A stretch of DNA of 42,900 nucleotides from Novosphingobium sp. SG751A (GTDB lineage Bacteria > Pseudomonadota > Alphaproteobacteria > Sphingomonadales > Sphingomonadaceae), in contig NZ_JABGCB010000026.1 of NCBI RefSeq assembly GCF_013149295.1, positions 1 through 42,900 of the forward strand. Reading direction: 5' to 3'. A program made the translations under genes and the position numbers. Below are positions 7,784 through 16,997 of this stretch, piece by piece (position 1 is the stretch's first letter; each line of letters opens with the position of its first letter). The notes beneath the pieces are model-generated. The model was not told the origin of the DNA. It saw only the letters and a program-made list of their open reading frames with translations, and made no database searches.

Positions 7784-9427
7784 ATGAGCAGCAAACGAAT
7801 TTTCGCAAGCTTGGCCGTCACGACATGCGTCAATGTCTTTGCCGTGACGGCCTGCCATGCCGCTGCGCCATCCATCCTCACCGCCTCCGACGCCTGCGCG
7901 GGGCTGGCCGGCATGTCGATCCCCGCTTCGAAAATCGGATTGCCAAGCTCTGGCGCGGCAGTCAGCACCGCGAGGCTTGTTCTGCCGGACTCATCGAACA
8001 CCAATGGCGAATTCTGCGAGGTGAAGGGCTTCATTCTGCCCGCGTCCCCGGATGCGCCGAAGATGGAGTTTGAGGTCAACCTTCCAACTGTCTGGAACCG
8101 CAAAGCGGTCCAGCTCGGCGGCGGCGGTTTTGACGGTGTGCTGGTCACGGGTTTGGGCCGTGCGGCGCTGCAGCCGGATTCGGTGCGCAATCCCTTGGCG
8201 CAGGGTTATGTCACTCTGGGCAGCGACGGCGGGCACAAGGGAACAGCCGGCTTTGACGGCAGTTTCGCCCTTAACGACGAGGCATTGCTGAATTTCGGCC
8301 AACAGTCCGTGAAAAAGACCCATGATGCGGCCATGGCCATCATCAAGGCGCGATACGGCAGCGCCCCAAAGCGCTTCTATTTCATCGGCGCGTCGCAGGG
8401 CGGCCACGAAGCGCTCGATGCCGCGGCGCGTTATCCCGCCGATTATGACGGCGTGGTGGCCAATTATCCGGCGTATAACGTGACCATGCTGCATCTGGGA
8501 TCATGGAATGTCGGCAAGGCCCTCTACGAAAACGGCGGTGCAGGGTGGCTGAACCCTGCCAAGACCAAACTGCTGACCGACGCGGTCTATGCCGCTTGCG
8601 ACAGCCTTGACGGAGCCAACGACGGGATCATCAGCAATGTGAAGGGCTGCAACAGCCGGTTCAACATGGCGACCGTTCGGGCCGAACTGCGCTGCGCCGA
8701 TGGCAAAGACACTGGGGACGCATGTCTTTCCGATGCGCAGATTGCGACAGTGGAGAAAATCACTTCTCCGTTCCGCCCCGGCTTCCCGATTGCCGGTTCC
8801 GAGGTGTTTCCGCGCTGGGCGCTGCTGGAAGGTTCCTTGTTCCACGGCCCCTCGACGCTGGGCTCACGGCCCGTTCCCGCCAATCCGCCGACTTCGGCCG
8901 ATCCGCTGCTCTACAATGCCGGTTCGGGCACCATAAAATATGTCATTACCCGTCAGCCGGAATTCGATCCGCTCGCCTTCAGGCCCGATGAGTGGAAAGC
9001 GCGTGTGCAACAGTCAGGACAGATCATGGACGTGACAAACGTCGACCTGACGCCATTCCGTCGCAAGGGCGGCAAGATCATTTTGACGCATGGCACTATT
9101 GATGACTTCATCACCCCGCACAACAGCGAGGCTTATTACGAGCGACAGCTCGCCCGCCAAGGCAAGATCAATCTCCAATCTTTCATGCGCTTCTATGTGA
9201 TACCCGGCTTCGGCCATGGATTTGGCCTGTTCAACGCCCGGTTTGACAGTCTTGATAAGATCGACCGCTGGGTGGAAACGGGCCGCGCCCCCGATCGGCC
9301 CATTGCGGTTGATGCCAACAAGGGGCCCCACCGCACGCGGCCCATGTGCGAATTTGGTTTCTGGCCGCGCTATCGCGGAACCGGTTCGGTGGACAGCGCC
9401 GCCAGCTTCACTTGCATGAAAAGCTAG
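7784..9427 (+). CDS. Tannase/feruloyl esterase family hydrolase, exported
   Basis: A 547-residue secreted esterase of PF07519 type, which hydrolyses phenolic esters such as galloyl, feruloyl or MHET-like substrates. The ATG at 7784 follows GGGGGAG. The first ~27 residues are a signal peptide ending CHAAA. The nucleophile is Ser204 in GASQGGHEAL. The SDGGHKG stretch (about 147-153) is a family hallmark, and the C-terminal PGFGHGFG provides the catalytic His. The many Cys residues (CAGL, GEFCEV, YAACDSLDG, MCEFGFWP, FTCMKS) fit the disulfides of this periplasmic family. DSLDGANDGIISN resembles the calcium-binding loop of the lid. Aromatic acids released here would suit an AAHS-like transporter such as the one at 4203, but that link is speculative. 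Confidence 0.88.
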   Translation: MSSKRIFASLAVTTCVNVFAVTACHAAAPSILTASDACAGLAGMSIPASKIGLPSSGAAVSTARLVLPDSSNTNGEFCEVKGFILPASPDAPKMEFEVNLPTVWNRKAVQLGGGGFDGVLVTGLGRAALQPDSVRNPLAQGYVTLGSDGGHKGTAGFDGSFALNDEALLNFGQQSVKKTHDAAMAIIKARYGSAPKRFYFIGASQGGHEALDAAARYPADYDGVVANYPAYNVTMLHLGSWNVGKALYENGGAGWLNPAKTKLLTDAVYAACDSLDGANDGIISNVKGCNSRFNMATVRAELRCADGKDTGDACLSDAQIATVEKITSPFRPGFPIAGSEVFPRWALLEGSLFHGPSTLGSRPVPANPPTSADPLLYNAGSGTIKYVITRQPEFDPLAFRPDEWKARVQQSGQIMDVTNVDLTPFRRKGGKIILTHGTIDDFITPHNSEAYYERQLARQGKINLQSFMRFYVIPGFGHGFGLFNARFDSLDKIDRWVETGRAPDRPIAVDANKGPHRTRPMCEFGFWPRYRGTGSVDSAASFTCMKS

Positions 9428-9459
9428 CGGAACCCGAAACGCGCTCTGAAAAACCGCCC

Positions 9460-10665
9460 TCAGAAATATCTGAGCCAGGCTAGGTCGCGGCGGCGGCGCT
9501 TCAGGCGGGCATACCAGGCGGTCGGGATATAGAGCGGAACGATCAGGGCCACATACCAGACCAACACCCAACCATAGTTGTCAAACATATAGGCCTTGCC
9601 ATTGTTCGGCCCCCAGATCGCCAAAGCGCTGTGATAGAAAATGCGCAGGACCGTAAGGTGAAGCAGGTAGAAGAACATCGGGGCGCCGCCAAACACGGCA
9701 AGCGCACCGACCAGCCGCGAAGCGTTGATCCGCTCGAACAGGGCCAGCAAAAGCGCGCCGGTGCCAAGCGTAGGCAGCAGGAACAGCAAAGACGGCGGAT
9801 ATTTGGTCATCGAGATGAAGCTGATGGTGGTGCGGACCGCATCGCCATCGACAACATGCCATGGCCTGTCGCCATAGATGTTGAGCAGGCGCAGGGCAAT
9901 AAAGCCGCCAATCATGCCAAAGCCGAGCAGCAGCAGTCGCCGCTGTCGCAGATCAGGCGCGACATCCGGGCGAAACCAGTTGCCGATGCCAAAACCCAGC
10001 GAAATGACGCCGAGCCAAGGCAGGATAGGATAGGTCGTCTTGGCCACAAAGCCGAAGGGCAGCCCAATCGTATCTCTTTGGTGCAGCACCGCCCATAGCG
10101 GAAACAGCGCATCGCCCTGCGTCAGCCGGATCGGATCAAGCAGGTTGTGGAAACAGACCACGATCAGGCCAAAAGCGATCAGCGCGGGGCGCGGGAGACG
10201 CATCAACGCAGAGAGCGCGATCATGCACAGCCCGATGCACCAGATCACCTGCAGCCAGAAGGTGGGCTGGGGCACAATCCCCCAATAGAGCGGCGAGAGA
10301 TAGGCCAACTCAATGGCGATCAGCAGAAAGCCCCGCTTCAAAAGATAGACGGTGGTTTCCTCGACGGTATGGTTGATGCTGAAGAGATGGACCCCAAGCC
10401 CCGTCAGCGCCACAAAGATCGGAGCGCAGAAGCTCACCACAAAGCGGGCAATACCTATGATAGGCAGGATCGTATTGGCGTCGATCGGATCGGTCACGAC
10501 ATAATTGACGAACCATGTTTCGCGCAAATGGTCCAGCAGCATGAGGACCATCACGAAACCTCGCAGCGCATCAATATTGGCGAGCCGGAGACCGGCGACC
10601 GGCACCGCTTTTTCGGGCGCATCCATGCTGACAGAGCGCGAAAGGGCGGAAATGCTGCTCGCCAT
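9460..10665 (-). CDS. DUF1624 / HGSNAT-like membrane protein
   Basis: A 401-residue polytopic inner-membrane protein with about ten hydrophobic helices. The opening RLANIDALRGFVMVLMLLDH is the signature of the DUF1624/heparan-alpha-glucosaminide N-acetyltransferase catalytic family, including the conserved Arg-Gly and Asp-His pair. The ATG at 10665 has GAGG eight bases upstream; a GTG at 10674 is the alternative. It is the last gene of the HAD-kinase-PLP operon, 58 bases after the PLP gene. Its reaction is unknown in bacteria; acyl transfer across the membrane is the family expectation. Confidence 0.8.
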   Translation of the reverse strand: MASSISALSRSVSMDAPEKAVPVAGLRLANIDALRGFVMVLMLLDHLRETWFVNYVVTDPIDANTILPIIGIARFVVSFCAPIFVALTGLGVHLFSINHTVEETTVYLLKRGFLLIAIELAYLSPLYWGIVPQPTFWLQVIWCIGLCMIALSALMRLPRPALIAFGLIVVCFHNLLDPIRLTQGDALFPLWAVLHQRDTIGLPFGFVAKTTYPILPWLGVISLGFGIGNWFRPDVAPDLRQRRLLLLGFGMIGGFIALRLLNIYGDRPWHVVDGDAVRTTISFISMTKYPPSLLFLLPTLGTGALLLALFERINASRLVGALAVFGGAPMFFYLLHLTVLRIFYHSALAIWGPNNGKAYMFDNYGWVLVWYVALIVPLYIPTAWYARLKRRRRDLAWLRYF

Positions 10666-10723
10666 ATGCTTCACCTCTACTTTTGGGCGGAATATTTACG
10701 TCGTGCCAAAGATGACCATCGGT

Positions 10724-12046
10724 TCAAACCGCCAGTGCCTCGTCCAGCACGTCGACGAACAGATCGACATTTTCCCGGCTGAAGATCAGCGGAGGGCGGA
10801 TTTTCAGGATATTGTGATCCGTGCCGCATGCGCTGATCAGAACGCCATTGTCGCGCATCGCATTAACGATGCGGGTAGTGCGCGCCCGGTCGTTGGCCTG
10901 CGTTTCACGGTCGGAAACGATATCCGCCGCCACGAACAGACCCGCCCCGCGAACATGGCCCAGACAATCGTGGCGCGAACGCAGCGCAGATACCCGTTCG
11001 AGCAGATAGGCGCCGACCTCACGGGCATTGTCCATGATCCGGTCGCGCCGGATGACCTTCAGCACGGCGGCAGCGGCCGCGCATGACACGGCATTGCCCG
11101 CAAAGGTGTTGAAATAGCGGGAGTTAGTGCCGAATTTTTCAACGACATCGTGGCGCGTCAGCAGCCCCGCAATAGGCTGTCCGTTGCCCATCGGCTTGCC
11201 CAGCGTGACAATGTCGGGATCAACACCATGCCGCTGAAAACCCCACATATGGCTGCCGGTGCGGCCAAAGCCGGGTTGAACCTCGTCGGCAACAAAAATG
11301 CCGCCCGCCTTGCGGATCGCCTCGACGGCGCTCTTCAGGAAGCCGGGCTCTTCGGACAGGATACCGTCGCTGGTGAAGATCGAATCCACGATCAGCATCG
11401 CAGGCTGGATGCCATGGCGCTTAAGATCGGCAATGGCGGCTTCCACGTCGCGGGTGAAGCGCTCGGCCACATCGGGGCCGCTGCGATAGGCGGCGGGCGC
11501 CGCCACGGTGCGGACATGGGCGCCCAGAGGAACCGCTGTGCCCAGGGTCGGGGAGAATTGCGAAACGGCATCGGTAATGCCGTGATAGGCCGTCTCGGTG
11601 ATGATCACCCCCGTGCCGCCCGTGCGCACCTTGGCGATGCGATAGGCCAGATCATTCGCTTCGCTGCCTGAGCAGGTCAGCATCATGTGCGACAGATCAG
11701 AATGCACTGTCGACAACAGACCTTCGGCAAGTTCGAGAATGGTTTCATGCAGATAGCGCGTGTTCGTGCAAAGCGTGGCGACCTGCCTGGTGATCGCCTC
11801 CACCACATCGGGATGGCAATGCCCCAACGAGACGACATTGTTATAGGTGTCGAGATAGCGGCGGCCATCGGCATCATAAAGCCACACGCCCTCGCCCCGC
11901 ACAAAATGGAGCGGCTTTTGATACATCAGCCGATAGGCCGGGCCCAGCAGGCGCGCGCGTTGCTCGACCATGTGCGCTTCATGAGGGTCCAGTTCGATCT
12001 GGCCGGGGATGAAGGCGTTGACGGAGGACAGGTCTACAACACTCAT
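10724..12046 (-). CDS. Class-III PLP enzyme (AGXT2L-like phospho-lyase or aminotransferase)
   Basis: A 440-residue cytosolic PLP enzyme. It has the substrate-side SGSEANDLA loop, the HGITDA stretch, the cofactor Asp in FVADEVQPGFGRTG and the Schiff-base Lys in TLGKPMGNGQP. The overall pattern (YNNVVSLGHCHP, NTRYLHE) matches the ethanolamine-phosphate/5-phosphohydroxylysine phospho-lyase subgroup more than omega-transaminases. Its ATG overlaps the TAA of the upstream kinase by one base (TAATG), with AGGAGA six bases before it. Such tight coupling to a small-molecule kinase supports the phospho-lyase reading: amino-alcohol phosphate to aldehyde, ammonia and phosphate. An ordinary transaminase remains possible. 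Confidence 0.85.
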   Translation of the reverse strand: MSVVDLSSVNAFIPGQIELDPHEAHMVEQRARLLGPAYRLMYQKPLHFVRGEGVWLYDADGRRYLDTYNNVVSLGHCHPDVVEAITRQVATLCTNTRYLHETILELAEGLLSTVHSDLSHMMLTCSGSEANDLAYRIAKVRTGGTGVIITETAYHGITDAVSQFSPTLGTAVPLGAHVRTVAAPAAYRSGPDVAERFTRDVEAAIADLKRHGIQPAMLIVDSIFTSDGILSEEPGFLKSAVEAIRKAGGIFVADEVQPGFGRTGSHMWGFQRHGVDPDIVTLGKPMGNGQPIAGLLTRHDVVEKFGTNSRYFNTFAGNAVSCAAAAAVLKVIRRDRIMDNAREVGAYLLERVSALRSRHDCLGHVRGAGLFVAADIVSDRETQANDRARTTRIVNAMRDNGVLISACGTDHNILKIRPPLIFSRENVDLFVDVLDEALAV

Positions 12047-13092
12047 TATTCGTCTCCTGACAGGCAGAATTGCAGCAATTGTCGGCTTGCCTCATCGCGG
12101 GAAAAGCCCGCGAGATGGTTCAACCCGGCCCAGGCAAGGCCATTGTTGCGCATGATATATTCGCGATTTTCCGGATAACGGGCGGCGCGCCATTCGGTGA
12201 TCAAAACGGTAATCATGAAACGCGCGGTGATAAGGTCGAGCAGGACCGCCTGCTCTGCCTTGCGCAGCGCCAGCACCTCGTGAAAGCCTCCGATAATCTC
12301 GGCGGCGCTGAGCAGGGGATCGGCTCCGTCGGCCATTTGATATGCGGCCGCCGTCGCGATTTCCCCCACCAGCGGGGCATGGACGACATCGCCAAAGTCG
12401 ATGATCGCGGCAATCTGGTCGGTTTGGGCCGGGTTCACCAGCACATTCCCAAGATTATAGTCATTGTGAATGACTTGCGCCCGCAGAGAATGGAGTTGCG
12501 GCAGCGTTTCGGTTTGATACTGCGCCATAAAGCGCTGCATCAGCTTGCGTCCCGATGGATCAGCGACACTGTCGATCATACCGGTCAAACGGTGGGCCGC
12601 CGCGACATTCCACAGTATATCATGCTGCGCGGCAGGGTGCACAAAGCCTTCAAGCGCCTGGTCCAGCCTGGCGAGGGTTTGGCCAAGGGCCCGGCGCTGC
12701 GCCGTTGTCCGTCTGGATTGCCCCAGTTGCAATCCGGGCAGGAACGTCAGCATGCGCAAGATGGAGACCCGCCCGTCATCGAGCGTGATCGGCATCTCGT
12801 AGGATCCGTCAAGCGCGGCCACGGGGCGCGGCACCGACAAGCCCGTGGCATTACCCGCCAGATGATTGAGAACGCAGGTTTGAAGATTGACAATATCGCG
12901 AGCTTCGGCGGGGTTCGAAACTTTCAGAAGATACTGGCTGCCCTCCTGTCCCACCATTTTAAAATTGCGGTCGCGCTCTCCGGAAAGCTCCGAGGCCTTC
13001 AGATCACGGCCATAGAAACGCCGGGCCAAGACTTGCGCGTCCTGCGTGGTAAGCTGCGGCGGCTGGGTGGTGAGCGTGGGGTCGAGTAGCAT
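12046..13092 (-). CDS. APH-fold small-molecule kinase (hydroxylysine/ethanolamine-kinase-like)
   Basis: A 348-residue phosphotransferase of the aminoglycoside-phosphotransferase/choline-kinase fold. The catalytic loop is VIHNDYNLGN and the metal-binding Asp is in IIDFGDVV. The N-lobe carries ERDRNFKM and a Lys in YLLKVS. The ATG at 13092 is preferred because the in-frame extension to 13146 has no family similarity. In animals the matching kinase (HYKK) and phospho-lyase (PHYKPL) form the hydroxylysine pathway. In many bacteria the two domains are fused in one long protein; here they are separate, translationally coupled genes. The substrate is inferred, not shown. Confidence 0.82.
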   Translation of the reverse strand: MLLDPTLTTQPPQLTTQDAQVLARRFYGRDLKASELSGERDRNFKMVGQEGSQYLLKVSNPAEARDIVNLQTCVLNHLAGNATGLSVPRPVAALDGSYEMPITLDDGRVSILRMLTFLPGLQLGQSRRTTAQRRALGQTLARLDQALEGFVHPAAQHDILWNVAAAHRLTGMIDSVADPSGRKLMQRFMAQYQTETLPQLHSLRAQVIHNDYNLGNVLVNPAQTDQIAAIIDFGDVVHAPLVGEIATAAAYQMADGADPLLSAAEIIGGFHEVLALRKAEQAVLLDLITARFMITVLITEWRAARYPENREYIMRNNGLAWAGLNHLAGFSRDEASRQLLQFCLSGDE

Positions 13093-13158
13093 CTTCTGCC
13101 TATGTTTTATGGAAATGGGCTGCGACGCGGCGGGTGCGCCTCGCAACCGTTTCTCTTG

Positions 13159-13821
13159 TCAAAGACCAAGCAGGGCGGGGAGTTCGCTGAAATCCCTGAT
13201 GCGGGTAACGCCATAGTGATCGGTCGGCGCTTCGTGCCCGCGATCCACGAAGACCTTCGCTCCAAAGCCCAGATCATAGGCGGTCATCAGGTCATAGCGC
13301 GGGCTTGAGGAAACATGCATCATATCTTCGGGCGCGCAGCCCAATTGATCGAGCATATATTCAAACGGCCGCATCAGCGGCTTGTAGGCCCCAGCTTCCT
13401 CGGCCGTCAGCACGGCGTGAAAAGGCACGCCGATATTGCGCGCGCTGTGCGGGATCAGATCCACCATGCTGTTGGAAAGGATGACCAGCGGATAGTTCTC
13501 CGCAATCCGGCTTAACGGTCCCGGCACGTCAGCATGAGGCTGCCAGGTTGGCACGGCGTCATAGAGCGCCTGAACATCGCGCGCCTCATATTGGACGCCA
13601 TGCTTGACGCAGGCCCGCTCGACCGCGTTGGCAATGACATCATAGAACGGTTTCCACGCGCCCAATACTTCGTCCAGACGATAGGCGCGGAAGGAATCGA
13701 TGAAGTCATCCATCCTGGCCGGGTCGATCCGGTCTGAAAAAATCGTGCGCGCGGTAGGCCCCATGATAAAGTTGATCATGGTGCCATAGCAGTCGAAACT
13801 GATGTATTTGGGCCTGAACAT
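13159..13821 (-). CDS. HAD-superfamily hydrolase (haloacid-dehalogenase type II-like)
   Basis: A 220-residue cytosolic HAD enzyme. Motif I is FDCYGTMIN with nucleophile Asp, motif II is VILSNS, the Lys is in AYKPLMRPF, and the motif-IV region is HVSSSPRYDLMTA. The CYGT and SSS pattern is closest to the L-2-haloacid-dehalogenase group, many members of which act as phosphatases. ATG 13821 or GTG 13833 could start it. It is the first gene of the operon, 66 bases ahead of the kinase, so a role removing phosphate or processing the pathway's aldehyde-linked product is plausible but unproven. Confidence 0.85.
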   Translation of the reverse strand: MFRPKYISFDCYGTMINFIMGPTARTIFSDRIDPARMDDFIDSFRAYRLDEVLGAWKPFYDVIANAVERACVKHGVQYEARDVQALYDAVPTWQPHADVPGPLSRIAENYPLVILSNSMVDLIPHSARNIGVPFHAVLTAEEAGAYKPLMRPFEYMLDQLGCAPEDMMHVSSSPRYDLMTAYDLGFGAKVFVDRGHEAPTDHYGVTRIRDFSELPALLGL

Positions 13822-14180
13822 GAAAGATCGCACCTTGCTTTTCCTTACAAGGCCAAGATTAGACCCGGGGCAGCATGGCGTTCTGCCGTTGTCGCGGCGG
13901 CCGAAAGGATTTTATCCTGCCGCGCAGCCTTCCTACGAAACGGGTCCGGAGCATTGCGAACTCAAGAGCTGCATGCAGCCTGATGCGGATTCGTCCGCGC
14001 GATTCGATCCGTTATACCAAGCGGCATAAAGTTGGCATTTTTGAATCGGGTGCTGTGATTATCTGACGTTTCCGCCGCATTTCCCGGTGGAAACTGCGGC
14101 CACGACAAGCATAAATTTGACTGCGTTTGCCGCTGCCGATTTTCTGGCGCAATAGCGTCGGCGGTCCGTTAGGGAATGAA
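13822..14180. promoter_or_regulatory. Divergent control region of the HAD-kinase-PLP operon and Lrp gene
   Basis: A 359-base non-coding gap. It contains a near-perfect inverted repeat, GTTTCCGCC at 14068-14076 and GGTGGAAAC at 14086-14094 (one mismatch, nine-base spacer). A nested pair, GCCGCA at 14074-14079 and TGCGGC at 14095-14100, lies within it. The position between an Lrp gene and its divergent neighbour suggests an operator, most likely for the Lrp protein itself. Confidence 0.45.
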
Positions 14181-14654
14181 ATGGAAAAGCTCGATCAGAT
14201 CGATTTCAAGATATTATCCTATCTTCAGGAACACGGCCGCGTGACCAATGTCGCGCTGGCCGATGCGGTCGGCCTTTCCACCAGCCCCTGCCTGTCGCGG
14301 GTGAAAAAACTGGAAACCCTCGGCTACATCAAGTCTTACGGGGCCCGTATCGCGCTCGAAATGCTGGGCGAATATGTAACGGTGTTCACCGAAATCAAAC
14401 TGACAGGCCACCGCGTTGCCAATTTCGAACGCTTCCTTCAGCGCGCCCGCAATATCCGTGAAATCGTCGAATGCCATCATGTTACCGGTGGCTATGATTA
14501 TCTGGTAAAAATCGTCGCTCGCAATGTCAGTCACTATCACGGTATCATGGAATCACTCCTGTTAAGCGACGCAGGAATAGGGAAGTTTTCCAGCTATATT
14601 GTGCTGGGCACACCGATCATTCGGGAAGGCTATCCGATAGAGGAGCTTTTTTGA
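14181..14654 (+). CDS. Lrp/AsnC-family transcriptional regulator
   Basis: A 157-residue DNA-binding protein. It has a winged helix-turn-helix at residues 1-60 (LDQIDFKILSYLQEHGRVTN, then ADAVGLSTSPCLSRVKKLE) followed by a RAM effector domain (VTVFTEIKL, IVECHHVTGGYDYLVKIVA). The ATG at 14181 starts at the normal family boundary and has GGGA seven bases upstream; the frame also extends to 14127. Lrp proteins of this size sense amino acids and often regulate the adjacent divergent operon. That operon contains the PLP enzyme and kinase, which fits control by an amino acid or amino alcohol. Confidence 0.9.
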   Translation: MEKLDQIDFKILSYLQEHGRVTNVALADAVGLSTSPCLSRVKKLETLGYIKSYGARIALEMLGEYVTVFTEIKLTGHRVANFERFLQRARNIREIVECHHVTGGYDYLVKIVARNVSHYHGIMESLLLSDAGIGKFSSYIVLGTPIIREGYPIEELF

Positions 14655-14775
14655 ACGGTTTTTCAACCGGCATGTCTGTACTCGGCTTTCCATCGGCAAA
14701 TAATCAGGCGCGGATCTGCCGATCACGTGAAATGGCGCGGGTTTCGGCCTGCATTTCCGAAACCCGCGCCATTGA

Positions 14776-16908
14776 TCAGGGCGCGATCACAGCCGCCAGT
14801 GTCAGCGGCTTCAGAACTATGTCAAGATTGCGCATATGGGATGACATGCTTACCGGCGGGGCGGAACGGGCAGGACGGCTGAGCGGTCCCTGATCGATCC
14901 AGGCATATTGGTCAGGCCCGAAGAGGCTGACATTCACGCGACCGGTGATCGGACGCGCCTCCCCTTTCGCGTTCCGAGCCATGATATGCAGGTCGATCGT
15001 GCGATCCGGACTGCGGTTAATAGCCAGCAGGCCAAGCTGTCCGTCAGGGCGACGAACGGCAAAGATGCGAACCGCCGGATCGGCGCCCCCCGTGATCTCG
15101 ACCGGCAAAAATTGATGCATGCCTTTGGGCATCAGCCAATCGCCGGTCAGCAGGCGGGCAGTGTGATAGCTGGGTAAAGGCGTAGCAGCTTGTCCGTCGC
15201 GGTCCGCCATGTGCAAGGCCATGTTTCCATAACCGGCACAGGGCATATTCTGGTTGACCGGCACGTTCGGGCCATAGCCGAACAGATAGGCTGTGCTGCC
15301 CCCTTCGCTCAGGAACTGGCCAAGGATGTTGGCCATCAGCAGGGCGCTGGGCATTTCCGCCATGGCGCGTCCGGAATAGGCGGAAAAGCCGTATTCAGTG
15401 ATGATCCGGGGAATCTCCGGCCCCACCCCCTCGGCCGTCAATCGCGCCATCAGCCGATCCATCAGGCGATCTTCCTCGATAAGCTTGGCGGGAATATCGT
15501 GGCAGATGTCATCGAAGGGATAGAATTCGAAAGAGTAGAATTGCAGGTCAGACAGGCGGCCACGCTCCTGCAAAGCCCGGATGAAGTGGTGGTTCCATGA
15601 GCGGTCGGGGTCGGAATTGAGCCAGGTTTCACTCAACGCGCTTTGGGAACTGGGGCCGCCGAAGCGGATGGCCGGGGCGATGGGGCGCAGCCGGTCCACC
15701 CATGCAAGGTAGAGCGCGGCATAATCGTCCGGGTTGCCAAACTGCCCGTCTGGCTCTTCCCCAAGTTCGACCTGAGTGACCGGATAGCGCCGCCGACGCA
15801 CATAGCGCAGCGCCGCCGCAGCATTCTCCGGCGTGTCATAAAGCACGCCAACCGGCAACATGATCGGTCGACCGTTGCCAAGGCCGCTGTGAAACACCCG
15901 ATCCAGTCCGGGCTGTTCAAGGCGCGGATCGCGATCGATGGCCCGGTGCCACGGATCGGTGGAGGAAACATGGGCAAAAGTCTGCCCTGTCTTGTCGGCG
16001 GCATGGCGGACCAGATCGACCAGCATGCCATCCGGCCCGATCCGCCCGGCGCTGATCTCACGCACGGCAAAACCGGCCCGGTCGCGCCAGTCCTTGGCTC
16101 CCGGCGGCGCGGTGTGCGATCCTTGCTCGAGCAGAACCCGAAGATATTTCACGCTGGCCGGGCGCTCGGCCAGTTTCAGCACGACATCACCCCCCGATCC
16201 GCCGGTCAGGGCGCCATGGTCGAAAGTGATCCAGTGCGCGCCCGGCCCATAGTCATTGTCGCTCGACCAGTACTGGACCTTGTAGGCAGTGGCATAAGGC
16301 GTGCCCCAGGCGATCCGGACAGCGTCAATATCGGCGGGGTTGTCAAAGCGAAGCAGCAACCATTGCTGATGCGGTCGGCCATCCTTGAGGAAAGCGGCAT
16401 CGAGATAGGGATTGGATTTCCAGAAGCTGGTTTCGTCGCCGTCGGTCAGGCGGGAGTAATCGCTGTCGTTGGCATTATCGATCGTGTCGCCTCGACGCGG
16501 GAGTTTGTAGCCCCATGAGACACGGATCGGCTTCTTTGCGCGGTCGCTTGATGTCCAGTAGCCCTGCTGGTGGGCGGGATCGCTCCATTGCCCCTCGGGG
16601 TTCCAGTGCCAGTTCTCGATGCCCAACTCGGTGCGCAACCGATAGGTCAGCCGGGTCAGCCGGGCACTACGCATTGCGGCGACATTGTGCCGGGTCAAAA
16701 GACGGTCTGCCGCGCCACCGATCCCGCCATCGATCCCGGCTCCCAGAGCTTCTGTCGGATCGAAGCGACGGCCCGACGTATCCTCTGTATGGACTACGAG
16801 GGAAACCGGCAGGACGTCCTTGCCGAGCAGCGGCGCCTGATCAAGACAGGCAAGACCAAACAGGACGGACAGAAGGCGACGACGGCAGATTCGGAACGGA
16901 AAGCGCAT
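14776..16908 (-). CDS. Exported glycoside-hydrolase-like protein with discoidin-like insert
   Basis: A 710-residue protein with a basic N-terminus and hydrophobic stretch (RRRLLSVLFGLACL), consistent with export. Residues ~140-290 look like an F5/8C-type carbohydrate-binding domain (SRLTDGDETSFW, WLLLRFDNPADIDAVRIAWG, SVKYLRVLL). Residues ~300-610 look like a (beta/alpha)8 clan-A glycosidase. The acid/base candidate is Glu384/385 in ELGEEPDGQ and the nucleophile candidate is Glu505 in IITEYGFSAYSG. A C-terminal beta region follows. The arrangement, with the binding domain inserted near the N-terminus before the barrel, is not one I can tie to a numbered GH family; GH39/GH44-like is the nearest guess. 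There is no clear ribosome-binding site. Confidence 0.65.
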   Translation of the reverse strand: MRFPFRICRRRLLSVLFGLACLDQAPLLGKDVLPVSLVVHTEDTSGRRFDPTEALGAGIDGGIGGAADRLLTRHNVAAMRSARLTRLTYRLRTELGIENWHWNPEGQWSDPAHQQGYWTSSDRAKKPIRVSWGYKLPRRGDTIDNANDSDYSRLTDGDETSFWKSNPYLDAAFLKDGRPHQQWLLLRFDNPADIDAVRIAWGTPYATAYKVQYWSSDNDYGPGAHWITFDHGALTGGSGGDVVLKLAERPASVKYLRVLLEQGSHTAPPGAKDWRDRAGFAVREISAGRIGPDGMLVDLVRHAADKTGQTFAHVSSTDPWHRAIDRDPRLEQPGLDRVFHSGLGNGRPIMLPVGVLYDTPENAAAALRYVRRRRYPVTQVELGEEPDGQFGNPDDYAALYLAWVDRLRPIAPAIRFGGPSSQSALSETWLNSDPDRSWNHHFIRALQERGRLSDLQFYSFEFYPFDDICHDIPAKLIEEDRLMDRLMARLTAEGVGPEIPRIITEYGFSAYSGRAMAEMPSALLMANILGQFLSEGGSTAYLFGYGPNVPVNQNMPCAGYGNMALHMADRDGQAATPLPSYHTARLLTGDWLMPKGMHQFLPVEITGGADPAVRIFAVRRPDGQLGLLAINRSPDRTIDLHIMARNAKGEARPITGRVNVSLFGPDQYAWIDQGPLSRPARSAPPVSMSSHMRNLDIVLKPLTLAAVIAP

Positions 16909-16997
16909 GCGCTAATAAGCGTCCGAAAGCAGTAATCAACAGGCGTAACAGCATGAGCCGGGCTGGGCCGCAACAGGTCCGCGTTTTGGAGCTTCGA

